42,797 nucleotides of DNA, taken from contig CAZPZZ010000019.1 of assembly GCA_964591245.1 (NCBI GenBank), positions 1 to 42,797 on the forward strand. Direction: 5' to 3'. Under the pieces are notes generated by a model, which had not been told where the DNA came from, did no database searches, and saw only the letters and a list, made by a program, of their open reading frames with translations. Position numbers and translations under genes: made by a program. Origin of the DNA: CAZPZZ01 sp964591245. GTDB taxonomy: Bacteria > Acidobacteriota > Vicinamibacteria > Vicinamibacterales > UBA8438. Shown in pieces: positions 16,193 through 24,653 of the stretch (the stretch's first letter is position 1; every line of letters begins with the position of its first letter).

Positions 16193-18556
16193 ATGCGCGC
16201 CGTTTCTCGTCCCCAGGATGCGTCGGTCACCGAGGAGATCTCGGGGGCTGATGTACGAGCCTGTCTTACTGCGCTGCAGGAGAAGGTGCTCTGGCTCAGC
16301 ACGTGGATGATTCACCATGCGAATCATGTGCGGCCCAGCCGCGACGGACTAAAGGTGGGTGGACATCAGGCGTCCTGCGCGTCGATGGTCACCTTGATGA
16401 CGGCCTTGTACTTCGACGCCTTGAGGCCAATTGATCGGGTGGCCGTCAAGCCCCACGGAAGCCCCGTTTTTCACGCGATCCAATATTTGCTGGGCAATCA
16501 GACTCGTGATCAGCTCGAACGTTTCCGTGCGTTCGGGGGCGCCCAGTCATATCCATCTCGGACAAAGGATTGCGATGACGTGGACATCTCGACCGGATCG
16601 GTCGGGATGGGTGTGGCGATGACCAGCTTCGCGGCACTGGCTCAGGATTTTCTGCGACGCCGCGGATTGGTAGATCAGACCACGCCCCCGGGACGGATGA
16701 TCGCAGTGGCAGGCGACGCGGAGTTCGACGAGGGCAATATCTTCGAGGCACTTCTGGAGGCGTGGAAGCACCAGGTTACCAACGTATGGTGGATTATCGA
16801 TTACAACCGTCAGAGCCTTGATGCGATCGTGGCCGATCGGTTTTTCCATCGTCTGGATACGGTGTTTCATACGATGGAATGGCGTGTCGTGACGCTGAAA
16901 TATGGCAAGCGGCTCGAAGCGGCGTTCAAGCGGCGGGGCGGTGATGCCCTCCGGGCATGGATTGACGATTGTCCGAATTCTTCGTATTCCGCGTTGGCGT
17001 ATCAAGGCGGTGCTGCCTGGCGGGTCAGGTTGCAGCGAGATCTGGATGGAACGTCTGGCATACGCGAGTTGCTCGACGAACATGACGATACGTCGTTACA
17101 CGATTTGATGACCAATCTCGCGGGCCATGATCTCGATGCGGTGCGGGAGGCGTTTCACCTGGCCGCCGAGGACGAGACGCCCACGTGCTTCATTGCGTAC
17201 ACGATCAAGGGGCACGGGCTACCATTTGAAGGGCATAAGGACAACCACTCCGGATTGACCACCGCCGCGCAGATTGCCACCTTGCGCTCACAGATGCAGA
17301 TTCCGGAAGGGGAGGAGTGGGAGCCATTTGCGGGCCTCTCGGTTCCGGCCGATCGGTTACAGGCTTTCTTGAATGAGGTACCGTTCGCACAGAGTGCGAC
17401 GCGGGACCATGTGGCGCCTCGGATTTCCGTGCCGGCCAGCTTGGCACCACCGCCAGGCAAGCAGCTTTCCACGCAGGCGGGATTTGGCCGTGTTCTTGCC
17501 GACATCGCGCGGCGGCATTCGGATTTGGCCGACCACATCGTGACAACGTCTCCTGATGTCACCGTATCGACCAATCTAGGCGGATGGGTTAACCGGCGGG
17601 GAGTATTTGCCCGGTCGTCCCAGGCAGATGTATTTCGGGAAGGGCGTCAGCTCTCGCCGCAGGACTGGTCGATGGGGCCGACGGGACACCATCTGGAACT
17701 CGGGATTGCCGAGAACAACTTATTCGTACTGCTCGCCGCTCTGGGCCTCACCGCGCCGTTGTTTGGGACACGGCTACTCCCAGTAGGTACGCTGTACGAT
17801 CCCTTTATTGCGCGTGGTCTCGATGCTCTGAATTATGCCTGCTATCAGGACGCTCGTTTCATCCTTGTGGCGACGCCGTCTGGTATCAGTTTGGCGCCAG
17901 AGGGAGGAGCCCACCAGTCCGTGTTGACTCCTCTCCTGGGCTTTGGACAGCCTGGCTTGACGGCGTTCGAGCCGACCTATGTGGATGAGTTGACCGAGAT
18001 TTTGCGTTGGAGCCTTGAGCATATCCAGGCTGACAATGGTGGGGCGGTGTACTTGCGTCTTTCGACGAGACCCCTCGATCAGCCAGAACGTGAGTTGTCT
18101 CCTCAGACGCGAGAAGAAGTTGTGAACGGCGGGTACTGGTTGGTTTCCCCCGAGGCAGGTGCCGAACTGGCCCTCGTCGCCTGCGGTCCAGTGGTGCCAG
18201 ACGCGCTGGAGGCTCATCGGCAGGTTTGCGAGGACCTTCCCGGAACCGGTTTGCTCATCGTGACCTCTCCGGGGCGGCTGCAGCGTGGATGGATGGAGGC
18301 GCTCCGTGGCGGTGACGTCGCCCGGGCACACGCGTGGCGGCTTTTACAACCGCTGGCCGCCACCGCGGGCTTGGTCACCGTGCTGGACGGGCATCCGGCG
18401 ACATTGTCGTGGCTGGGGGCTGTCCGGCAACATCGTGTGCAGCCGCTCGGGGTAACCGGCTTTGGGCAGTCCGGAGATATTCCAGACCTGTATCGCGCCT
18501 ATGGGCTCGACGCTGACGCGATCTTGGATGCGGCCGCCCGGGTGTGTTTACGATAA
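16193..18556 (+). CDS. Thiamine-diphosphate 2-oxoacid dehydrogenase E1, AceE/transketolase-like
   Basis: This single-chain E1 (787 residues) is of the homodimeric AceE/transketolase type; it decarboxylates a 2-oxoacid and passes the acyl group to a lipoyl E2. The cofactor motif is GDAEFDEGN (174-182), the AceE-type variant of GDG, with the paired Asn in IIDYNRQSLD about 30 residues later. N-terminal HHANHVRPSRDGLKVGGHQA and the KPHGSPVFHAIQYLLGNQT stretch match bacterial pyruvate dehydrogenase E1/transketolase family proteins. The ATG at 16193 was chosen over 16142, whose extra 17 residues look non-homologous. Canonical AceE is about 100 residues longer. The E2 gene starts 22 nt downstream, so these two form a complex; no E3 is seen. 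Pyruvate is the default substrate, not proven. Confidence 0.88.
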   Translation: MRAVSRPQDASVTEEISGADVRACLTALQEKVLWLSTWMIHHANHVRPSRDGLKVGGHQASCASMVTLMTALYFDALRPIDRVAVKPHGSPVFHAIQYLLGNQTRDQLERFRAFGGAQSYPSRTKDCDDVDISTGSVGMGVAMTSFAALAQDFLRRRGLVDQTTPPGRMIAVAGDAEFDEGNIFEALLEAWKHQVTNVWWIIDYNRQSLDAIVADRFFHRLDTVFHTMEWRVVTLKYGKRLEAAFKRRGGDALRAWIDDCPNSSYSALAYQGGAAWRVRLQRDLDGTSGIRELLDEHDDTSLHDLMTNLAGHDLDAVREAFHLAAEDETPTCFIAYTIKGHGLPFEGHKDNHSGLTTAAQIATLRSQMQIPEGEEWEPFAGLSVPADRLQAFLNEVPFAQSATRDHVAPRISVPASLAPPPGKQLSTQAGFGRVLADIARRHSDLADHIVTTSPDVTVSTNLGGWVNRRGVFARSSQADVFREGRQLSPQDWSMGPTGHHLELGIAENNLFVLLAALGLTAPLFGTRLLPVGTLYDPFIARGLDALNYACYQDARFILVATPSGISLAPEGGAHQSVLTPLLGFGQPGLTAFEPTYVDELTEILRWSLEHIQADNGGAVYLRLSTRPLDQPERELSPQTREEVVNGGYWLVSPEAGAELALVACGPVVPDALEAHRQVCEDLPGTGLLIVTSPGRLQRGWMEALRGGDVARAHAWRLLQPLAATAGLVTVLDGHPATLSWLGAVRQHRVQPLGVTGFGQSGDIPDLYRAYGLDADAILDAAARVCLR

Positions 18557-18578
18557 CGGCACGGATGCCCTCTCTACC

Positions 18579-19829
18579 ATGAATGACACTGAAGTACGGT
18601 TGCCAGAGCTTGCTGATTCCGTTGAATCGGTCAGGCTCAGTACGTGGCTCAAGCAGGAGGGAGACCGCGTTGAAGCTGGTGAGCCGATCGTCGAAGTTGA
18701 AACGGATAAAACGAATGTAGAGCTGGAAGCGCCGGCAAGTGGTGTGCTCCGTGCGATTCAATGCGCGGAGGGTGCCGATGGACTGACCCCGGGTACGGTA
18801 CTCGCATTGATTGTCGACGAGCCTGATTCCCCCGATCGTCCTCCTGAGGCCGAGGCACCGCGTGAACCGGGACCGGCGTCTGTGGCCGTCCAGGACATTG
18901 TGCCGCCAAGTCAGCTCTCGGATGAAGAGACATCCGGCGAGGTTGCGTCTGCTCCCGAGTCTCCCTCGTATGGCGAGGGCCAGGCGGCCACACCGTTGGC
19001 TGCCCGGATGGCAGCGGCGGCTGGGTTGGATCTCTCGCAGATTGAGACCAGTCGAGCGAATGGTCGAATCGGCAAGACTGATGTCGAACGCGCGCTGGCC
19101 GAGCGGCGGGGGACACCGCAAGCGACGGCGCCACCGGTATCAGCGTCGAAACATGAAGTTGTGGGGCTCACTGCGATGCGTCGAGTGACGGCTGCCCGGA
19201 TGCAGGAGTCGAAGCAGAACGTGCCCCATTTTTATCTTCGCGTTGAATGCGCGGCCAATGCGGCGCTGGCGTTGGTGGCCACGGCGAAGCGCGAAGGTAT
19301 CGATCCGGCACCGACGCTCACCGATCTTGTGGTTCGTGCGTCAGCCTTTGCGCTCAAGCGGGTGCCACAGGCAAATTCAGCGTGGGCCGATGGCATGGTG
19401 CGTCTGTACGAGACGGTCGATATCGCGATCGCCGTCAGTACTCCAGGCGGGTTGATTACCCCAGTGGTGAGAGCTGCTGATCAAAAGACGCTGGGAGAGA
19501 TTGCGAAGGAGACCAAGGAGCTTGTGGCCCGGGCACGTGAGGGTCGGCTGACACCGTCTGACTACATGGGAGGGACTTTCACGATCTCCAATCTCGGTAT
19601 GTATGGGGTCGAGAGTCTGTATCCCATCGTGAACCCACCACAAAGCTGTATTCTTGGTGTGGGTGCGGCCGTGACACGTCCGGTCGTGGAAGGTACCACC
19701 GTCACGGTGGGGTCGGTGATGGCCTGTACGCTCTCGGCCGACCATCGGGTGCTCGATGGGGCCGTCGGGGCGCAGTTTCTTGCTGCCGTGAAGTCCTATA
19801 TCGAGCAGCCGGGCTTGATGATGATTTGA
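18579..19829 (+). CDS. Dihydrolipoamide acyltransferase (E2)
   Basis: This is the E2 core of the 2-oxoacid dehydrogenase complex. The 416-residue protein has one N-terminal lipoyl domain with attachment lysine K44 (VETDKTNVE). An acidic, Pro-rich linker follows, then a peripheral subunit-binding domain (about 140-175, TPLAARMAAAAGLDLSQI and GRIGKTDVERAL). The C-terminal catalytic domain carries DHRVLDG with active-site H389 and D393. The ATG at 18579 begins exactly at the lipoyl domain, while earlier in-frame codons overlap the E1 gene. Having only one lipoyl domain is common in bacteria outside enterics. It is followed after 22 nt by a potassium channel gene. Confidence 0.93.
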   Translation: MNDTEVRLPELADSVESVRLSTWLKQEGDRVEAGEPIVEVETDKTNVELEAPASGVLRAIQCAEGADGLTPGTVLALIVDEPDSPDRPPEAEAPREPGPASVAVQDIVPPSQLSDEETSGEVASAPESPSYGEGQAATPLAARMAAAAGLDLSQIETSRANGRIGKTDVERALAERRGTPQATAPPVSASKHEVVGLTAMRRVTAARMQESKQNVPHFYLRVECAANAALALVATAKREGIDPAPTLTDLVVRASAFALKRVPQANSAWADGMVRLYETVDIAIAVSTPGGLITPVVRAADQKTLGEIAKETKELVARAREGRLTPSDYMGGTFTISNLGMYGVESLYPIVNPPQSCILGVGAAVTRPVVEGTTVTVGSVMACTLSADHRVLDGAVGAQFLAAVKSYIEQPGLMMI

Positions 19830-19851
19830 GTTCGGAGTCACCTGGCACGTT

Positions 19852-21360
19852 ATGAGCAACATGTTCGCTTTGCTCCGCGCCGCTTTCCACGAATCCGAGA
19901 CGGACAGCTTCCGTTGCGTGCAGGGAGTCGTCTGGGGGTTGATACTCACCTCGATTCTGCTCCTGGTGGTCGAAACCTTTTTGCCGGATGGCAGCCCCTT
20001 GCTGCTGTGGCTCGAGCAGGCGGATCGTCTGCTGTTGAGTGTCTTCGCATTAGAAATTCTGCTGCGAGTACTTACGTTTCGGCCTCCCGAACTGGAGGTG
20101 TTCCGGCATCCCCGGATGGGACGCCTGCGGACCCATGTGCTGGGGCGGATCGGGTATTTGTTCCGGCCGCTCATGTTGGTGGATATTCTCGCCGTTCTGG
20201 CGCTTTTTCCTGAGCTCCGGGGGCTGCGGGCGCTGCGTCTCCTGCGACTGGCGCGGTCCACGCGCTGGTTTCGGTACCGCAATCCGTTTGCTATCGTCCT
20301 GCAAATCTTCGAAGAAAACGGCTTGTTGTTTTTCTTGGCCTTCAGCGTGCTTGGAATTGTGACGCTATTGGGTGGCGTGAGCATTTATCTGGTCGAGTTC
20401 AGGGAAAACGAGAACATTTTTACACTGCTGGACGGCGTGTGGTGGGCGTTGGTCACCGTTACGACGGTTGGCTTCGGAGACATCGCGCCGGTGACGCTGT
20501 TGGGGCGGCTCATCGGAGCGATACTGATGGTGGCTGGAATGTTCATCTTGGCGCTCTTTGCCGGCATTGTGGGGTCGAGCCTGGTCAGGGGGATGCTGAT
20601 CATTCGCGAGGAGCAGTTCCGAATGAGTGACTACGTCAATCACGTCGTGGTGTGCGGTTACGATGAGAATACGCATTTGATCCTCGATGCGCTCGATCAA
20701 GAGTTGAATCTCGAGAAGACGCGTGTCGTGCTCTTCGATCTTCGGGAACGGCCCCGCAATGTGCCGCCGTCGTTTCTGTGGGTGCAGGGCGATCCCACAA
20801 AGGAAAGTGAACTCGACAAGGTGCGGTTGACGCATGCAGCGGCGGTCGTCGTGGCTGGGGCACGTGACAGCACGCCCCAGGCGGCGGATGCGCACACGAT
20901 TCTTGTGACGTTCACGATTCGGGCGTATCTCGACCGCCATCGTGAAGAGATTCGCGATCGGCGCTCTCGGCTCTATATGGTCGTCGAGATACTGGATTCT
21001 GAGAACGTCGGTCATGCGAGGATGGCTGGTGCCGACGAGGTGTTGGAAACGCAGCGGATCGGGTACTCGATGATTGCCCACGCGGTTGGCTACCACGGTA
21101 CGGGGACGGCTATGAGTCGGGTGCTGTTGTCGGGGACCTACAACGTGTATATCGGCCTCATTCCGCCAGAACACTGGGAGAGTAGGACTTTTGGTGAGTT
21201 ACTTGTCCGAATGCAGCTCTCCAAGCGGGGAGGACTTGTGGTCGGACTTCGGAGACCTGGTGAGGAGGAGCAGATCAATCCACCGAAGGAACATGAGGTG
21301 AATTCTGAGACGCAGCTGCTCTATCTGGCTCAAGAATCTTTACTCGATCCTCCACCTTGA
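19852..21360 (+). CDS. Six-TM voltage-gated-type potassium channel with RCK (TrkA-N) domain
   Basis: This 502-residue inner-membrane ion channel has four voltage-sensor-like helices, including an Arg-rich S4 (LRALRLLRLARSTRWFR, about 123-139). A pore loop with the potassium selectivity filter TVGFGD (205-210) and an S6 helix follow. From about residue 258 (HVVVCGYDENTHLILDAL) a Rossmann-type RCK/TrkA-N domain begins, and a C-terminal region ends in a TrkA-C-like part. It gates potassium flow in response to voltage or bound ligand. The start ATG at 19852 has GGAG about 13 nt upstream; ATG 19861 is an alternative. Its closeness to the E2 gene (22 nt) suggests one transcript, although a functional link is not obvious. 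Confidence 0.92.
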   Translation: MSNMFALLRAAFHESETDSFRCVQGVVWGLILTSILLLVVETFLPDGSPLLLWLEQADRLLLSVFALEILLRVLTFRPPELEVFRHPRMGRLRTHVLGRIGYLFRPLMLVDILAVLALFPELRGLRALRLLRLARSTRWFRYRNPFAIVLQIFEENGLLFFLAFSVLGIVTLLGGVSIYLVEFRENENIFTLLDGVWWALVTVTTVGFGDIAPVTLLGRLIGAILMVAGMFILALFAGIVGSSLVRGMLIIREEQFRMSDYVNHVVVCGYDENTHLILDALDQELNLEKTRVVLFDLRERPRNVPPSFLWVQGDPTKESELDKVRLTHAAAVVVAGARDSTPQAADAHTILVTFTIRAYLDRHREEIRDRRSRLYMVVEILDSENVGHARMAGADEVLETQRIGYSMIAHAVGYHGTGTAMSRVLLSGTYNVYIGLIPPEHWESRTFGELLVRMQLSKRGGLVVGLRRPGEEEQINPPKEHEVNSETQLLYLAQESLLDPPP

Positions 21361-21398
21361 TCCTGGCCGGAAGGTACGGTTCGGTTCCGGGAGCGGGA

Positions 21399-21404
21399 TA
21401 TAAT
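21399..21404 (+). promoter_or_regulatory. TATAAT -10 box
   Basis: A perfect TATAAT lies in an otherwise GC-rich 189-base gap upstream of the beta-lactamase-family gene. The -35 position (near 21376-21381, ACGGTT) is a poor match, so an activator or an extended -10 element would be needed. Confidence 0.35.
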
Positions 21405-21440
21405 TGACGGGTTCGAAAATTTTGACCATGTCCACGCGGA

Positions 21441-21463
21441 GAACAAGGTGCACCATCTTGTTC
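21441..21463 (+). promoter_or_regulatory. Inverted repeat (operator or leader hairpin)
   Basis: GAACAAG (21441-21447) and CTTGTTC (21457-21463) are perfect inverted repeats. Three further pairs, one of them G-U, close the stem to 10 bp around a CAC loop (21451-21453). It lies about 37 nt downstream of a TATAAT box and 87 nt before the start codon at 21550, a position typical of a repressor operator or a leader RNA structure. Confidence 0.5.
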
Positions 21464-21549
21464 GCAACCGTGGTCTCGAAGGGGGTGCCCTGTCGAGATT
21501 GGACTTCAGGCCGCGCGGGAGGTCGGGCGGTCGCCGCAAGGGAGGTCGT

Positions 21550-23019
21550 ATGACCACGATGATGACGCGCCTAATTACGGGATTGATTGCGTGTACGCTG
21601 CTGGCGCCGGTCTCGGTGGTTGCGCAGCAGCAAGAAAACTACGACTACTGGACGTTCCAGCGCCAGATGGTGCGCTACGGGCAGCAAGCCGTTTTCATGT
21701 GCAATGGCCTCTTCACGGGGGGGCGCTCACTCGAGAACGTGTTCGCGCAGGAGTTGGCGTTTCTGCCCAGTCCCGTGGGCACGGCCCAGGATGGGGCGTA
21801 CTACACCGTTGACGAGGAGCGTCAGGCGGTTGCGATTGGTTCACCGGAGGGCGGAACTCCGGTCATGCGGGCGGCATTTCGCGAGGGGGTGGGATGTGTG
21901 ATCCTCGCACCGGACCAGACCCTCGAAGACATCGACACGCTGCCGCAGCTCAACCTACCGTATCCGCCTGGAGATCCCGCGACCATTCCCTGGCCGCAGG
22001 GCGATCTTGTGGAGCAAAGGTCACTCCCCTCTGATATCGATGCGGCCGCGTTGGAGGCAGCGTCAGACTGGGCATTCGACCGAGAGTCTCCTGAGCAGGT
22101 GACGTTGAGCCTGCTCGTGGTCCACAACGGACAGCTGATCCATGAGCGTTATGCGCCCGGTGTGGATGTGTCGACCCGGACCCGTACCTGGTCAACGGCG
22201 AAGAGTATCGCGGGTACGCTCATCGGGATGCTCGTTGATGAAGGAAAGATGCATCTCGACGAACCGCTGGGCCTCGAATGGCTCCCGGAGGCCAATTCCC
22301 CGGAGACTGACCCGAGGAATGCCATCACGCTCAGGCACGTGTTGAATATGTCGAGCGGCCTCGACACGGTCGACAATGGAGGTCTGGAGTATGCGACTGG
22401 ATCCGGATTGTCGTACTGGGCCGGTTCGAGTTCCGTGCGAGGGGCGTTGCGCCAGGCGCTGATTCGGCAGCCGGGCACGAATTGGGACTATGAGAATTAC
22501 GATACGCTCCTTGCTGTCTACAAGATGAAACAGGTACTCGGTGACGAGCAAACTTACCGGGAATTCCCACGAAGAGCGTTGCTCGACAAGATCGGTATGC
22601 GGAATACGCTGGTGAGTACTGATCGATTTGGAGATTTCATTCTCAGCAGCCAGATCTACACCAACGCGCGCGATCTTGCCCGGTTTGGCTTGCTCTATCT
22701 GCAGAATGGCGTGTGGGATGGGGAGCGTCTGATCTCTGAGGACTGGATTGATTTCGTGCGCACGCCGGCGCCGGCAACCGTCGGGCGCGGTGGTCACTAT
22801 GGTGGGCAGTGGTGGCTCGTGCCAGAGAATCGGCAAGACGTACCAAAGGATGCCTATTCAACCTCAGGGAACCGTGGCCAATACGTCGTTGTCGCGCCGT
22901 CGCACGACCTGGTGATCGTGCGGCGCGGGTTGGATTACGGCCGGCAGGGCTTCGATCGATGGGGTTTGCTGCGCGAGGTCATCAAGTCCGTTGGGCTTCA
23001 GACAAACGAAGACCAGTAG
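21550..23019 (+). CDS. Exported serine beta-lactamase-family hydrolase
   Basis: This 489-residue secreted enzyme has the penicillin-binding/beta-lactamase class C fold, a family that also includes esterases and peptidases. The signal peptide (1-25) ends VSVVAQQ. The active-site SxxK is S215-T-A-K218 (TWSTAKSIAG), followed by the YxN-type motif Y314-E-N316 (WDYENYD). A C-terminal SGNRGQYVVV segment corresponds to the third motif. The roughly 170 residues between signal and SxxK are unusually long and form an extra N-terminal region. The ATG at 21550 is placed just after GGAGGT. The substrate cannot be told from sequence. Confidence 0.9.
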   Translation: MTTMMTRLITGLIACTLLAPVSVVAQQQENYDYWTFQRQMVRYGQQAVFMCNGLFTGGRSLENVFAQELAFLPSPVGTAQDGAYYTVDEERQAVAIGSPEGGTPVMRAAFREGVGCVILAPDQTLEDIDTLPQLNLPYPPGDPATIPWPQGDLVEQRSLPSDIDAAALEAASDWAFDRESPEQVTLSLLVVHNGQLIHERYAPGVDVSTRTRTWSTAKSIAGTLIGMLVDEGKMHLDEPLGLEWLPEANSPETDPRNAITLRHVLNMSSGLDTVDNGGLEYATGSGLSYWAGSSSVRGALRQALIRQPGTNWDYENYDTLLAVYKMKQVLGDEQTYREFPRRALLDKIGMRNTLVSTDRFGDFILSSQIYTNARDLARFGLLYLQNGVWDGERLISEDWIDFVRTPAPATVGRGGHYGGQWWLVPENRQDVPKDAYSTSGNRGQYVVVAPSHDLVIVRRGLDYGRQGFDRWGLLREVIKSVGLQTNEDQ

Positions 23020-23040
23020 CAGACGGCGCGAGGTTTGCGG

Positions 23041-23180
23041 TCAAGCGACCCCGAGGGGGGAGAAAGAGAGAAAACACCACGAAGAAAAAAAAATGAAACA
23101 AAAAAAAAAANNNNNNNNNNTGTTTTTTGCCCCCCCGCGTGGGCTCACCCGTCTTCCCCCCCCCGCGGCGCTTTTCGTTT
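23041..23180. other. Scaffold gap (10 N) with low-quality flanks
   Basis: Ten Ns at 23111-23120 are flanked on the left by an A/G-only-like run and poly-A (from about 23050) and on the right by T- and C-homopolymers up to about 23170. Such purine-to-pyrimidine low-complexity ends are typical of contig ends in error. The ten Ns are probably a placeholder, so real distance and content are unknown. Anything called across it should be ignored. Confidence 0.9.
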
Positions 23181-23640
23181 TACGTCCCAATTTGACCACG
23201 AGATCAAATTCACTCTTTGTCACCGGCTGCACCGAGAGTCGCACTCCCTTTTGAACCACCTTCATCTCTTCAAGCTTGGGCGTCGCTTTCAACGTCGCGA
23301 GCGGGAGGGTCCCTGGGAAGCGTTCCACGAATGCGATGTTGACCATGTACCAGACAGGTGACTCCCTGGTACTCCGGGCGTCGAAGTACTTGTGACCTGT
23401 CTTCCACGCAAAATGGTCTGGATACCCAGTCTTGCTGATTTTCGCGACCCCGGTCACACCGGAAGGCGTGGCATTCGAAGCGTAGAACAGGACCCCGTCC
23501 CCAATTCGCATGTCGTCGCGCATGAAATTACGTGCCTGGAAATTGCGGACTCCCTCCCAGGTGGTCTCTCCGTCGCGGGCGAGATCGTCGATGGTGTAGG
23601 CCGCCGGTTCGCACTTCATCAACCAGTAACGTTTTGCCAT
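23121..23640 (-). CDS. EVE-domain (PUA-like) protein, 3' end lost at the assembly gap
   Basis: This small cytoplasmic protein has the EVE domain, which belongs to the PUA superfamily and binds modified bases in DNA or RNA. The N-terminus MAKRYWLMKCEP and the segments WEGVRNFQARNFMRD, LFYASNATPSGVTGVA and RLSVQPVTKSEFD are clear EVE signatures. Family members are about 150-155 residues, which would end near 23185 (KLG at residues 150-152). The further residues to the gap are unreliable. Most members have Ser where this has Cys at position 10. The start ATG at 23638-23640 lacks a clear ribosome binding site. It lies 36 nt beyond the creatininase-like gene. Confidence 0.85.
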
Positions 23641-23676
23641 TGTGGGCCGCTTTCGGGAAGCGCGGTGGTGACCACG

Positions 23677-24573
23677 CTAGGGAACGAGATCGGGGCGCAT
23701 CCGAGTCCGAATGATCTCGGCGGTACGATCTGCGCGCACTTGGGCGATTTCTTTTGCCAGTTCCAGGGCATGGTCGAGGTCGGCAATGGATACGCCGTCA
23801 ATGACAGCCACGCCCTGTTCCACGCGTGCCGTCCATCGCACCGACTCGGGGTCTGTCAGCATCATATTCAGCGTAATGGTCGGGTTGTCGTGGAGTTCGT
23901 CGGATGGGTCGTCGGCGCGGGTGATGCCGCGCTCTCGTAGCACGTTTCTTGATCCGGGAGCACGGTAGTACTCGGGGATGTGCATGATCGCGGCGCTGTC
24001 GGCCCATTCTGTGGACAGGGTATCGGCGACATTGGACATGCCTTGTTGGTTGCCACCACTGTCACCGATGAGGACGATCGTGTGAAATCCGTGGACCCGC
24101 AGGCTGCGTGCGACATCGGTCAGCACGGCCTCGAAGGTCTCCTGTCGCAAACTGAGTGTTCCTGGACTACGCATATGACCGGTCGGAGGAGAGATCTGCC
24201 CCTCTGGTACGAGTTTGAGGATCGGTGCACAGAGTGCGTTTTCGAGTGCACGCGCAATTGCGTCACAGTTGGCTCGTAGTACGTAGTTGTGCTTCCCGGT
24301 GGCGAGCCAGGGCCCGTTCGGCGCGATGCCACCCGTCGGGATGATGGCTGTTGTCGTGCCCGCGGCGAGGGCGTCCCGCACGTCCATCCAGGTCATCTCC
24401 TCCAGCCAGACGGTATCCGGTGGTGGGAGCGGGTTCGGCGTATCGGCGCAGTTGTACACATTGTCGCGACAATCGCCGCCGCCCATCGAGCGTGGGTCGA
24501 GCGGACGTCGTTCTTGCGGAGCGGCCGGAACCGCGATCAGTAGCAAGATGCCGAGCGTCAAAACGATTCTCAT
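23677..24573 (-). CDS. Exported creatininase-family protein with substituted metal ligands
   Basis: This 298-residue protein has a signal peptide (1-20, ILLLIAVPAAPQ) and a creatininase-type fold (creatinine amidohydrolase family, normally two metals). Compared with the family motif GSxEQHGPHL, the corresponding segment at 78-96 reads IPTGGIAPNGPWLATGKHN, so the usual Glu, His and Asp ligands become A84, N86 and H95. The later NGHGGN motif becomes GDSGGN (170-175), losing another His. It may bind metal differently or be non-catalytic. The start at 24571-24573 follows GGGAG with good spacing, and upstream in-frame codons are non-signal-like. It follows the GMC gene by 80 nt on the same strand. 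Confidence 0.82.
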   Translation of the reverse strand: MRIVLTLGILLLIAVPAAPQERRPLDPRSMGGGDCRDNVYNCADTPNPLPPPDTVWLEEMTWMDVRDALAAGTTTAIIPTGGIAPNGPWLATGKHNYVLRANCDAIARALENALCAPILKLVPEGQISPPTGHMRSPGTLSLRQETFEAVLTDVARSLRVHGFHTIVLIGDSGGNQQGMSNVADTLSTEWADSAAIMHIPEYYRAPGSRNVLRERGITRADDPSDELHDNPTITLNMMLTDPESVRWTARVEQGVAVIDGVSIADLDHALELAKEIAQVRADRTAEIIRTRMRPDLVP

Positions 24574-24653
24574 CGTGGTCTCCCTTCGCGGCCTCGCATG
24601 CCGGGGCGGGGCGATGGTGATTCTCTCCATCTGGTGTCTCCGAGCGCCCGCGG

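Noticed and set aside
19377..20384. 335-codon minus-strand open frame across the E2/channel junction
   Set aside because: Composition is Ser/Arg-rich and it spans two supported genes.
23050..23140. Poly-A/poly-T near the gap as a terminator or promoter
   Set aside because: Homopolymers beside Ns are best explained as contig-end sequencing error.
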